The translations under genes and the position numbers were made by a program. Source: Marisa cornuarietis (taxonomy: Eukaryota; Mollusca; Gastropoda; Architaenioglossa; Ampullariidae). Taken from it: a DNA stretch of 64,000 bases. Below the pieces are notes generated by a model. The model saw nothing but the letters and a program-made list of their open reading frames with translations, had not been told where the DNA came from and did not search any database. The DNA lies in assembly GCA_004794655.1 (NCBI GenBank), contig SMMW01000634.1, positions 4,250,501-4,314,500 of the forward strand, given 5' to 3'. Shown in pieces: positions 38,706-49,386 of this stretch (within the stretch, counting starts at the first letter, position 1; every line of letters begins with the position of its first letter).

Positions 38706-38886
38706 GGCGGTCCGGTAGCGCAACGGTTAGCACGTGTCACCAATACAGTGAGGGTTGGCTGTCCTGGGTTCAACTCTCGTCTCGGGCACGCTGTTCTTTC
38801 TCTGCATGTGGCATCTGTTTCCAGGGCTGGCTGCCTTGCCGTGGTGTAGGCTTAGCTGCTGACGGCGTGAAACAACAGTTTCCCCC
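38706..38886 (+). mobile_element. tRNA-derived SINE, full-length, with 15-bp target duplication
   Basis: The head GGCGGTCCGGTAGCGCAACGG gives a tRNA A box, and GGGTTCAACTC is the B box. The body runs through GTCTCGGGCACGCTG, GCATGTGGCATCTG and GGCTTAGCTGCTGACGGCGT, and ends in AAACAACAG. The flanks are TACCACCCATGGAAG (38691-38705) and TACCACACATGGAAG (38887-38901), one mismatch in 15. Two truncated relatives are at 22788 and 26309. Confidence 0.82.
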
Positions 38887-38901
38887 TACCACACATGGAA
38901 G

Positions 38902-40010
38902 CTTCTTTGCACGCTAGCTGTCTGAAGGTATGGGAAAAAAAGCAGGAACAATAGGTGGAAGTTAACAAGCCGAGCTAAACAGGCGTAATTATTAAACATT
39001 CGCCCACGCTTACAGGCCCACGAAATGAAGAGGAAATTGCTTTTTGAAATTGCCTGCCGACCTCTCGTGTCTATGGTGACCTTATAAGGAAATCTTGACA
39101 AAAAAGGATACACTCCACCCGAAAATTTATGTTGCAGCTATTTATAATAATAATAGTATTTATATGGCACATTTCCCCACACAGAGGGGATCTCAATGCA
39201 CTTTACAAAATATTTTAAAAAATGAAGAGAAGGACAAGCCAATCAGGCACACATACAAACACACATGCACATTTAAGATGAACATGAAATACTGATGTCT
39301 TTGTGTCTGTGTGCACACATGGCAGTTGACCTTACCCTTATGATTTGAAACTGGTGATGATAGCAATAATAATAAGAACAACAACAATCGCAGAATCGTA
39401 TTGTTAAAACTAGGAGAAACATGAAATTTGTTCCCAGCAGCAATAATAACTATAACAATCTCAGTGATATCTTTCTTGCTTTACACAGTGAATAGTATTT
39501 CTGAAATAATATGTATAACAACACCAAACAAGACAATAATGCAAACCCACAAGTTCAATAATGCGCTGGATAATTATTCCCCATCATTTTTTTTTATTTT
39601 TTTTTTTAGTAATATTCCCCTCTAACCCCGGTAAGTTCCATACATGAATTTTCAGACAAGGTACTCTCCATCTTGCCAACAACAACTTCACCAAACCGAA
39701 GCAAGCACCCCGAAATCCCACAGCATCTTATTACTGAAGTATGCTGTAGGTCTCAACCGAACAAACTCTTCTGTTTACAACAAATCATTTCGTTTTCGAT
39801 GCGACACGTTAGTTTCGCTATGGTTAAGCGCACTCTGACACTCTGTGCCTCGAAAGACCGGTTGCAATGCTAATAAAACAAAACCGTACCGAAAGTAAAG
39901 GTATTCCGCGAAGCAGTCTATTTTTATCTCAGCGTGGCCTTCTCATGGGGTTTCCCCTGAGCGCTAAAAATAGCCAACTTTTCTCCCAGGCTTGCGTCGG
40001 TCGTGTTATG
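38902..40010. other. Region upstream of the IAP gene
   Basis: It contains a LINE 3'-end-like segment (39144-39212, minus strand) and AT-rich sequence. The proximal promoter of the IAP gene should lie in the last 100-200 bases. No protein gene is supported. Confidence 0.4.
39144..39212 (-). repeat. Non-LTR retrotransposon 3'-end-like segment with (ATT)n tail
   Basis: On the minus strand: TTGTAAAGTGCATTGAGATC, a short hairpin (CCCCTCTGTGTGGGG), GCCATATAAAT, then (ATT)n. This hairpin-plus-TATAAAT arrangement followed by a trinucleotide repeat is typical of LINE/SINE tails. A related plus-strand copy is at 62471. Confidence 0.5.
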
Positions 40011-40017
40011 TATAAAA
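40011..40017 (+). promoter_or_regulatory. TATA box of the IAP gene
   Basis: TATAAAA lies 80 bp before the first in-frame ATG (40091), which leaves room for a transcription start near 40040 and a 5' UTR of about 50 nt. Confidence 0.6.
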
Positions 40018-40090
40018 GCCTTCATCGCTCTTGTTCGAAGCAGTTGATGACAAGCAAACCAATAGCAGAAAATCAAAGAAAAGAGAATCA

Positions 40091-42952
40091 ATGACTGTTT
40101 CAAAAAGATTCGAGACGAATATGCAGGATATACCTGCGCACATCTACACCATGAGCAACGATGTTGTCGAAGATTCTTTCGGCGACAACTGCGTTGTTTG
40201 TGCAGACGCTCCCTGCGAACTGAACCGCGAGCAGACGAGGCTCGATTCCTATCGTCACTGGCCCGTGTGGGCCCATGTAGATCCCAGAGACCTGGCAAAA
40301 CATGGCTTCTTTTATCTAAACGTCGACGACCAGGTCCAATGTTTCTTCTGCGGACTGCGTGTACGGGATTGGAAAGAACAACAGGATGTTTACTTTGTGC
40401 ACTGGTTAAGGGCGCGGCAGTTCTGTCCCCTGATCAAGGGTGAGCAAGTAGATAACATACCGATGGAGAGTGAGCATAAGTCAGCCCGTGGTGAGGATGT
40501 GCATGTTACAAGGACCGGCACCGCACAGCAACAAGACAACTATAACCTGCACCGGACCTCTGCAGCATTAAAATACCCAGACAGTTATCGTCTTCCTGAG
40601 AACCGTGTTTATCGGCGTCTAGTCAACGAAGTGCCGTCTAGCTCGAAACCAACCCCGCACGGAGCCAGTGTTAACCACGGCGGAAATGCCGTTTGGAGGG
40701 ATATTGTACAGACTGCCCACAGTCCAAGCATGGCTACCTTCCAGGCTCGTCTCAACACCTTCACACGGTGGCCTCTGCTGCGACCCACGCCCAGGGAACT
40801 GGCCAGAGCCGGGTTGTACCACTCACCCTCCGATGGTCAGTCTGCCGATTCGGTCAAGTGCTTCTGGTGCGGCGAGCGGCTGCATCGTTGGCGGCCCTCT
40901 GATGACGCACTAGTCGAGCACGCGCGCCTGTCGCCCACCTGTCGCTTTGTCAGGCGCGTGCTGGGGGACGGGCTTCATGATGACATCATCAGCGCCACTC
41001 ATGGGGCTGAGACAGCAAGGTAACGAGTGTGTGTGTGTGTGTGTGACTTGTTTTTGTTTTGTTTTGACAAGGTGATAGCGTGTTTGTTTTGTTGTCTTGT
41101 TTTTGTTTTGTTTTGACATGCTTCGTGTGTGTTCTGTTTTATTTTGTTTTCTTGTTTGTTTTGACAGGTGTGATTTGTGTGTTTTTTTTGTTCTTTTGTT
41201 TTTATAGGTGTGATGTGTTTTGTTTTCTTTTGTTTTGACAGGCTGATGTATTTTTAGAAATTTAAATAGTGCTTAAGAATACGAGCACGCACGCTGAACA
41301 CGTTTCCTGCTGGTAAATACAGTTTTATTGTGCTAGAAAATGTTTCCCTTTTAAAACTAATATTATTAGATGAGTAAAATTATTCTACTCACACTAAATG
41401 CGTCATTTTCATAGAGAAAACTACGAAAATCATTTCCTGAGCTGTTTACCATCGTGAGCAGACTGTTTCGGTACTTTGCACGGAACAAGGACTGCGCTCA
41501 GATATAATTTTAACACAGGAAACCATAATTGTTATCAATACATCGACATTCAGACAGCTGAAGCGCAACAGGAAACCATCGCTATGAGGGTGATACATTT
41601 TCTGTCGGGCATTTGTCCTGGGTTTTGTTGATGAAGCGGCGAGTAAGAAAACAACGTGTTGCTGTACACGCAAACGGAAGAGATCAGGCGACCGATTGAA
41701 CTCAGAGGGCCATGCGGGGGGAAATGGGAATCCATTGTGGGCTTGTATACTCTAAAGAAGTTCATGACACGCAGGCTATCGCTCGTGATGTCATGCGAAT
41801 GTGCGAGAAATGTTTAAAATGCGAAGTTCGTTGCAGAACGAAACGGAAATCGCACTAGGAAGTGCATTCGGTTCGAATCCTAGCAGTGTGCGTAGGGTTG
41901 GTATACTCACAGATGAGAGATTTTCTTAAAGTGTGCATGTACTTGAGGAAGACGCCCTGCTGTATATATCTGCTTCCTTTTGCGAATGAACAATGTGATC
42001 AAACCCAGAAGCTATGCTGACGCGCTTTTTCTCAATAACCAACGTAACCTAAACTTTTGCCATCGAAATTTTTTTCCTCGCCTTTTTTGGACTTCGTACA
42101 TCGGGACATGATAGGCAGTCGTTTACAATTATCTACGCCTCGAGCTCAGAATTATTCTTCATGGTTTACGTAACTGAGCACAGTTTACCGAAAGATGTCA
42201 CCACAGTCCCTCTTTTTGTGAGCAAAATTGCTCGTAGTCTGTCGAGTGTCCGTTGCAAGGAGTATAGGCCAAACCATCTGTTGGAAACAATGACCTTTAT
42301 TCCTTTAGTTTTCGCTCAACAATTATCAGGAAACATTTAAAAGGTCCTAATCATAGTTGTCATGCTTTGTGTTGTTGTATCTGATCGATAATCCTTTTTT
42401 TTTTTTTTTGTCCACAGACAAACAGAAACTGAACGACCGACCACAGAGTCAGCGCCAAGTTCTGAATTAAGCTGCAACCGGACGAAATCATGGGCGGCAG
42501 ACTGTCTTCTTCAGATGGGCTTCCCTGCTGATGTGGTTATAGACCTTCTCTCGCAGTTCCCACTGGAGCTTAATGTGAACACTTTGTGCAGCCTCGTTCT
42601 TCAGATGACAGAGGGCGACGAGAACTCTTGGCCATCAGAGGAACGCGAGCCACAGTTGCATCCGGGCACCAATCAAATACGAGCTTTGACGACGCAAACG
42701 CCATCTAATGAAAACAAGACCCTGGGCAGGGAGGAAAGGACCCCGCTGCTGCCCTCAGCTCCCCGGGGTCTGGATGTGGAAGGACTAACCAGGGACAAGG
42801 TGACATGCAAAGTGTGCGCCGAGGCTGAGGTCCGGGTGACTTTTGTTCCGTGCGGACACCTGATTTGCTGCTGGCAGTGCTCTCAGAAGGTGTCTCGCTG
42901 CCCTATCTGCTCGACCTTCATCGCCGACATGGTCGTGACCTATCTCTCGTGA
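40091..42952 (+). CDS. Inhibitor of apoptosis protein, BIR-BIR-UBA-RING, 487 aa
   Basis: Two exons, 40091-41019 and 42418-42952, join in phase 2 across GTAACG...CACAG. The stop is TGA at 42950-42952. BIR1 spans about residues 47-116 (zinc ligands C84, C87, H104, C112) and BIR2 about 216-288 (C257, C260, H277, C284). A UBA-like segment follows (WAADCLLQMGF, about 335-377). The C-terminal RING (438-487) has C440-x2-C443, PCGH (C455, H457), C461, C464 and CPIC (C471, C474). Such proteins bind caspases through BIR domains and act as E3 ubiquitin ligases in the cytosol. BIR1 has one extra residue between its last His and Cys (H-x7-C; H-x6-C is usual). The start at 40091 is the first ATG after the TATA box; M11 or M21 could also serve. 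Length and order match the cIAP type. Confidence 0.93.
41020..42417 (+). other. Intron of the IAP gene
   Basis: The first 230 bases are a T/G-rich degenerate tandem repeat (TTGTTTTGTTTTGACA units, 41046-41245) that creates several acceptor-like AG sites just after the donor. A tRNA-like B box (GGTTCGAATCC) stands alone at 41870-41880. The true acceptor follows a T16 run (42395-42409). Confidence 0.6.
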
Positions 42953-43203
42953 CCTGTTACACCAACGGGGGAAAATGATGTGTCTGTATGTTCGCAACTT
43001 TCATATGCTGCTGAAACCAACTCAGAAGCCAGTTCCTGGATGTCAGTTGAAAACTGAGCAATAAGTCAGAGCGTCAGTATTTCATAGCTAAAAAAAAAAA
43101 AAAACACAAAAAAACCTGATCTGTTTTAAAGTGTGTGTGTGTGTGTGTCATGAAACGGCAGGACAGGGCTATCCTCCCTCGCATGGTGAACATTCGAACA
43201 AAT
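42953..43203 (+). other. Probable 3' UTR of the IAP gene
   Basis: Sequence after the stop has an AATAAG at 43061-43066 rather than a canonical AATAAA, an A-rich run at 43091-43105 and a short (TG)n. The MITE copy B begins at 43204, so the transcript may end before or inside it. Confidence 0.3.
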
Positions 43204-43457
43204 CACGGACTTGTATTACTGGACTGCTTGCAGACGATTTTTTTTCAGTGAAGTCATAGAACGAGGCTGGTTATGAAATAGCTTCCGGTTTAGTCACGTT
43301 TCAGTTTAACTACTAGAACGAGGCTGGTTACGAAATAGCTTCCGGTTTATTCACATTCATTGTTAAGGCTCGCCGAGACTAACAACGAGAGGACTTCGCA
43401 AGAGGCTCAACGTTGGTCTCGGCAGACAGACAGCGATCCACCCTATACACGTCCGTG
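43204..43457 (+). mobile_element. MITE, copy B (254 bp), 7-bp target duplication
   Basis: The ends CACGGACTTGTA and TACACGTCCGTG are near-perfect inverted repeats. The flanks duplicate AACAAAT (43197-43203 and 43458-43464). The interior contains a 57-bp direct duplication (GAACGAGGCTGGTTA, GAAATAGCTTCCGGTTTA, starting at 43259 and 43316). It is almost identical, inverted, to copy A at 30203-30453. No coding capacity; it needs a transposase from elsewhere. Confidence 0.85.
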
Positions 43458-43464
43458 AACAAAT

Positions 43465-45913
43465 CAAGAGCATCAGCATAGCTTGAAATGATGAATTATT
43501 GATGGTTGTAACTTAGTTCTTTCACAAAATAACACTGCGTTGACTTTTCAATGCATGCGTGCATATGTATGTATGTTACATATCATTAAATACACGAATG
43601 TACGTAATTATATTTAACAATTTGCAATTTCTTTGTATAATTAGAGTGAAAAATAATTCACGAGCACGTCTTTTACTCTACACATCTTCTTACAGTCATG
43701 ACAATATTTATAAATCGACACGCTTTTGTGTTACCCTTTGATGATATTATCTTTACCAGCAGCAAGCCTTTACTGTTCAAACTCTTTGGCTGAAAGATTC
43801 AAAGGCAGCAATGTGAATCTACTATTTTTAATGGAAAATATAATGTATACATTAAATCTAACAAAACTGGATTGTTCTTTGTGTTTTTCAGAGCTACAAT
43901 ATTAATTGATGACAATGATAAATGGGGGACAGCCATTGGTGGATAGCAGGGAAACGAAAGACAGAGAGGGAGAGAGAGAGTAACATAAATGACAGACATA
44001 CAGCTTTGATACTATTTTGTGATGTGATCTACTCACTGTAATTCGACAGGTATTGAATTTAAACCCAATAATTCAAACACAACTCTATGAATAGTTTCAT
44101 GATTTTGTTTTAATTGCACACGGATTTTCCTTCGCAATTTAAAGGAGGGAAAACCCTCTGCGCACTATTCACACAATTGTATAATGTCACGGCGTGAATT
44201 CAAATGAAAAAGGAAGACACAACCTGTTTCAGACTAAACTGAGATTAAACAAGGCCAAACAAATCTGGCTCCTGTAACATTTGTCACTTAAACACGGAAA
44301 CACGGTTTTATTTAAACAAGGAAACTAGTATAAACAAACTGTAACCTTTTCTTCCTGCTTAGAAAAAGTAGTGTCGTTAGATTATGAGTCATCAGCTAAA
44401 AAACAATTTGCCTAAAGATATGCACCAAGGTGATGCTAGACATCAGCATCTTATACATGTTAGGCTGTTAGGAAAACTACATTCGTGCGTTTATTTTTTT
44501 CTTATGCTTGAATTGTGCCTTATTATCACCGATAACAGTGCAAAAATTAAATATATATAAAGTGAAATAATATCGCCCTTTCTACAGCCTCTATACAGTC
44601 CAAAAGATTGATGATCTGGATGCATCATACGCTGTCAATATGGTTTGCAACAATGAAGGTACATTTATATTTTGTCCCTTGCTAGTTACATCTTTTTTCT
44701 GTCAAAGTTTTAGTGAAGACGACAACGACATTCATTGGTGATGTAGATATATAGGCAAGCTGCTCGACCACTGGATTTCACTCAAACACCAGCCTAATAC
44801 AAGAGAACTCAGCTTCGATTTTCTGTCTTCATCTTTAAAATGTATTTGTTGAATTTAATATTTTTTTAAAGATAACTTCCATAGTCTAAAGGTGGTAGGG
44901 CCAGGGATGCGTACAGAAATGTCAGTGTACAAATGGTTCACCCTGTCTAGGTGGTGGTGGTGGTGGTGATCGGAAGGTACATTTGATGATTCTTTAGTTT
45001 GTCTGCTCGTACACCTTTGTGCACGTGCGTATTAATGGGCTTTGAGGTCTTCAGTCGTGGAAACAGGCGCTGTGTCATTTAACAAATAATCGACATTGTG
45101 AAACATAACAATATGAAATACAGAACAATAGTTACAGTTGAAGTAGTAGAAACAGGCAGAAAGAAATATTAGAGTCAATTTTGGTCCTTCCCGTGCGATA
45201 GAGAAGTCTGGAAGATATCTAAGTCTCCACTCCTCGGGGTAGACTACCGTAACCCAGACCCCATGTTTCGATTCATATCTCCAAACACATTTGACTGTGA
45301 CTTGGACAAGAAAGATGAGCTTTTCATCTCCGGCTATTACAGCAGGGGGGCAGACTGTGCAAGACGCAGTTCAAGCGCAGCTGGGAGACAAATAAAAAAT
45401 GCAACAGTACAGTAAATTACAGCTTTGATGATTAAAAAGTATTGTTAATATATTTGAAAAAAGCAAAGATTAATTTTGTCTGAAAATTGATAGGGTCTAA
45501 ACTGGATGTCTCTTCGTCCCTTAGTAGATTCACTGATGAGTTTTTAGCAAAAGCCATCAATGGTAAATTGTTATCCAAAAATTTAATTGCACTATTCACA
45601 CTGTCTAATTATTAATTTAATTCTTGTATTAGTCACATGATGGCCCCTACGAGTCTAGCGTTGATTAATCAAGAAAAGACAAAATTGTTCATTGAAAATT
45701 CTTATTTGCAGTTTTGGCCGTCTAATTTATCACTACACATTAAACAAAAGTAGATTGTGCAGCTTTTATATGCATTAGTAGTTTATGAATGGATGAAAGA
45801 GGGAGTTCAATATGCATGAAAGTTTCCTTGCCTTTAACCGCGAGTAACTGCCTGCTGCGCGTGACGCATTTAAACCATTAACATCATCCAAGAACAGACT
45901 CTCTTTTCTTCTT
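43465..45913. other. Intergenic stretch
   Basis: AT-rich DNA with a short (GGT)n run near 44952-44968. I see no supported gene. Confidence 0.4.
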
Positions 45914-46341
45914 TTACGACCACGAAGCAACAAAGTTCACGGTTACAAAATTATGAATTATACCTAGCAACACCATTATGTGGGCAGCGACTGTCAGGGC
46001 AAATCCAAAGGCAAGGTGCACTAGCAGGTGGACAATATCCGGGGCCGCAGCGTTGACAACAGGTCCGGCGAGGGTCAGAGATGCGTACAGCAGCCAGGTG
46101 AGTGAAAGCAGTGCCAAGCGCCGTGTGCCAGAGGCTGCTGCTGACATCGGCAGGAACCACCGCGACTTCGGTGCCAGGAGTTTGGTTGCCGTTGCACCGT
46201 ACACCACCAAGACACAGGCCGTTGCCAGAATAACGAGACATGGGAGGGTGACGAAGGGGAGGACTGTGTCCACCTCGTTCTGGTGACGAAAAAGCAAGAG
46301 CCGTATGTGACAGGTGGAAGGTTCCAGGTACATAATCACGT
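45914..46341 (-). CDS. Exon encoding three membrane segments, GPCR-like (partial)
   Basis: A TTCAG acceptor opens at 46341 (phase 1). The frame reads CHIRLLLF, then three hydrophobic helices: VLPFVTLPCLVILATACVLVV, RRLALLSLTWLLYASLTLAG and LLVHLAFGFALTVAAHIMVLLG. The helix order, the Cys before the first and the basic residues before the second resemble segments 5 to 7 of a seven-helix receptor, but no NPxxY is present. The frame ends at a stop at 45914, or at a weak GTATAA donor at 45963. I could not find the remaining exons. It may be a gene fragment. A different three-helix membrane protein is possible. Confidence 0.45.
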
Positions 46342-46502
46342 CTGAACTCACAATGTAAATTTCCCTAATAGTTCCTTAGACTGTTTCTTACAGTTCCCTT
46401 CTGTTTTCTAATGGTTACTTCTACTGTTCATTCTCTAACGAGTCTAGTTCACTGCAAGGTTCTGGTTCCTAGAATGCAAGCCAATATCATTGCTCTCTTT
46501 TC

Positions 46503-46544
<42 letters not shown>

Positions 46545-46650
46545 GTGTAATCTTTAACAAAGTTTTCAGGAGTACTTCTTTCTTCAACAACAGGGTGGCT
46601 GACTATGTTGGATCGTGTAGTTTGCAGCCGCTAAAGAAATATCTACACGT
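46342..46650. other. Spacer with a (TG)n tract
   Basis: A (TG)n run occupies 46505-46543. There is nothing else. Confidence 0.5.
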
Positions 46651-47080
46651 AGACTCGTAGAGCCGGGTGACAAATTTCATTACTAACAAGATACAGACAT
46701 TCGTCAACAGATGTCTGCGCCACATCCTCAACATCAGATGGCCCGAGAAAATCTCCAATACAGACCTGTGGGAGAGAACCAATCAAAAACCTGGCAGCCA
46801 CGACATCAGGAAGCGGAAGTGGGGCTGGATTGGTCACACCTTACGAAAGCCAGCCGACAACTTAACAAGACAAGCTCTGGGCTGGAACCCACAGGAGAGG
46901 CGCAGGGTTGGGAGACCCAGAGAGACGTGGAGGAGATCAGTCCACAGAGAGGCAGAGACAGCTGGCATGACATGGTCCCAACTAGAAAGGAATGCCCAGA
47001 ACCTGGTCAGTTGGCGGGGTGTGGTTGCGGCCCTATGCTCTACTGGGAGCGTACAAGAATAAGAAGAAGACTCGTAGAGC
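46651..47080 (+). mobile_element. 5'-truncated LINE (endonuclease/RT type) with 13-bp target duplication
   Basis: AGACTCGTAGAGC flanks the insertion at 46651-46663 and 47068-47080. Between them an almost open frame encodes the C terminus of a CR1/RTE-like polymerase: IQTFVNRCLRHILNIRWPEK, RKRKWGWIGHTLRKP, ALGWNPQERRRVGRPRETWR and TWSQLERNAQ. It ends in an (AAG)n tail. Only about 400 bp of the 3' end was inserted. The intact frame and clean duplication suggest recent arrival. Confidence 0.85.
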
Positions 47081-47985
47081 ATATTCTGACAATGGTATCA
47101 TTTCTCAATCTCTCTCTCTCTCTCTCTGTGCGTGCGCGCGCGTGTGCCTGGAAGTCTGTGTATACTTCCATGTTTATCTCCCTTTCACTAAAACAGTTTT
47201 GGAACATTACAACAAGAGTGAAAAAACAGTTTTTAGTCATCTAGAAATAATGAAAAGAAGTCATTTATTAGCCAATTAACATTGCCCGAGGAACCTATCT
47301 TGATGATGGCTGCCACTCAACAAATACCAATCATACCGCAGACACCCGCAGACACACTACTCGCTCTATTATATATATTATATATATTATATATACCTCA
47401 GAAATGACTCCTTCTATATGTATATAAATATACACATGCAAATAAATGCTGATGCTCGCGTGCTCTCCCTAATAAACACACACACACACACTTTCTCTTC
47501 ACCTTTTATTTGCACAACTTTCAAATTCGCCATTAACTATGTAGACATACTAAACACATATGCATGCCTGGATGATCACTCGCACACCTTGTGCTCTGTC
47601 ATGTCTGGCTGACCACGTGGTGCTAACAGCGATCGGAGAGGTATATCATGTGACATGTGAGGAACAGACTCGTACTTACAGACAACAGTGACTTTTTGCA
47701 CGCAGTAAATCTTCACGACTGTCCGCTAGTCTACATCTGGTTTTCTCAAACGACAAGCAGACAACAATCAGGCCCATCACCGTGTCACCATGTATGCCCA
47801 GGGCCATCTTGTTTTTAATACTAAATGAAAAGCACGTGTTACTTGTTAGTGTTAGAGATATGAACAGTTTTTGTTATTTTAAACAGCTGGTAATCCCTCC
47901 TTGGGGAAAAAAATCCACGGAGGGTTTCTTCTGCCTGTCAGTGTTACAATATTAGTGACCAGACAGTGGTCATTCAACATCACTG
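47081..47985. other. Spacer before the foldback element
   Basis: It has short (TC)n and (AC)n runs (47106-47127, 47477-47491) and AT repeats near 47370. No gene was seen. Confidence 0.4.
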
Positions 47986-48921
47986 TCATGAGATCTCTAG
48001 GGGGTAGGTAACAATCGGCCCACTTAGTGTCTAGAGCGCCTTGTTGACAAGCCCTAGGCCCTTTGGCGAGGAAGTAGGGGGCGTATGTTTGGTATGGACG
48101 CCTAAATGGCGCGTGGAGCAGACAGCTCTAAGTGATTTCGGCCGCCATGCGTGACCGATGGCTGGCTAAACGTCAACAAAGTCTGGGGAGAGGGAGAAAG
48201 ATACCTCGAAGGCGCACACCTGTTTGCCGCCAAACTACGTAATTAGACAGGTGGAGGGAGGCTTAGCCACCTGACTGCGACCACCTGTAGGCGTGGCCAG
48301 TGGTCAGAGACAGATTTCCTCCTTTCGTTGCTGGCTGTAATTGTAGCTGATTGGATGATGAGTGTGTGACCAATGGCATCCCTCGATGTATGTATCTGTG
48401 AGAATGTAGAGAGATAAATAGAGACAAGAACACACTTCACTTGCTTTTCGGCAAAATCGTCGGAGTGGACGGAGCAACGGGTCAGTGGCCGAAGCGACTT
48501 CAGCTTTCTAACGCCAGCTACACTTCTGCCTCGGACCGAGTCTTAGCCACGAGGGCAAGACTCGGGAGGAAAGAAGTTGGGTTAGAGAACCTTGAGACAA
48601 GGAGGCAAGTAATTGACGACGGACTGTCAAGACTGCCTGCTGTCGCCGTGGAAGGAAGGGCTACTCGACTGTGGGCTCGCTCTACCGGTGTGAGAGGTAG
48701 ACGTCCAACGTTAAGGCCGCTAGAAGTCGTCGGTTCTCAAGGACTGAGACCGTCTGTGGTGGTGTTTGCTTGACGGGTGTACGAGGCATTACAGTCGTCG
48801 AGGAACCCACGTTTGTACCCAAGGGAGGTACAAAGCTCGAATCTGTGTCACCGGGAGAAGCAGTCGTCGCTCTCTGACGGGGTGGCGGTTCGACGTTTTT
48901 TGCCGAAAAGCAAGTGAAGTG
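47986..48921. mobile_element. Left part of a long-inverted-repeat (foldback) element
   Basis: The segment from GGGGTAGGTAACAATCGG (48001) to CACTTCACTTGC (48443) is, inverted, about 98-99% identical to 55206-55649. Its inner end continues as CTTTTCGGCAAAA and is mirrored at 48897-48921. The unpaired middle (about 48465-48885) has no coding frame that I recognise. TCATGAGAT occurs outside both arms (47986-47994 and 55658-55666) and may be part of the repeat. With the right part it would have been about 1.35-1.45 kb before the LINE inserted. Confidence 0.8.
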
Positions 48922-49386
48922 TTGTTGTTGTTGTTGGCTTTGAAAGGGAAAGTGCTTCCACCTCTCGGTGATTTCGCACTGTGGGGGATGGGGTCTTCGG
49001 GGAGTGTGGGGAAAGGGTTGCTGTTTTGTGGTGCCTGATGCGTGGTTTCACTTTTGTGCGTGCCCTCTATTTTTGTTGGTGTTCAGGTTTTCCAAGTCTG
49101 CATGGGTGGTGTATGGTATTTGTGCCCTCTTTATCCATTATTGATCTGCCAAGTTTGCATGGGTGGTTACAGTGCTGCTGCCCTCTTTCCTCCTGCTGCT
49201 GCTGCTGCTGGTGCTGCTGCCGTTTGTTGCCAGTGTTTAGGGGTCCTGCCACGTGTACCGTGGTGGTGTATTGTGTTTCTTTGTTTGGTTCCATGTATTG
49301 CTCTTCCTCCTTTTTTTTTTTTTTTTTTTTAATTTTTTTTTTCCAGTGTGGATGGCTATGTTATTCTGTTTACCCCTATTCTTATT

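Noticed and set aside
41870..41880. tRNA-like B box GGTTCGAATCC
   Set aside because: No A box, acceptor stem or cloverleaf can be formed around it, so it is not a tRNA gene.
48441..49038. Two plus-strand frames (110 and 90 codons) in the foldback core and LINE 3' end
   Set aside because: The first reads through a transposon arm and core, the second crosses the LINE insertion junction; neither has a motif.
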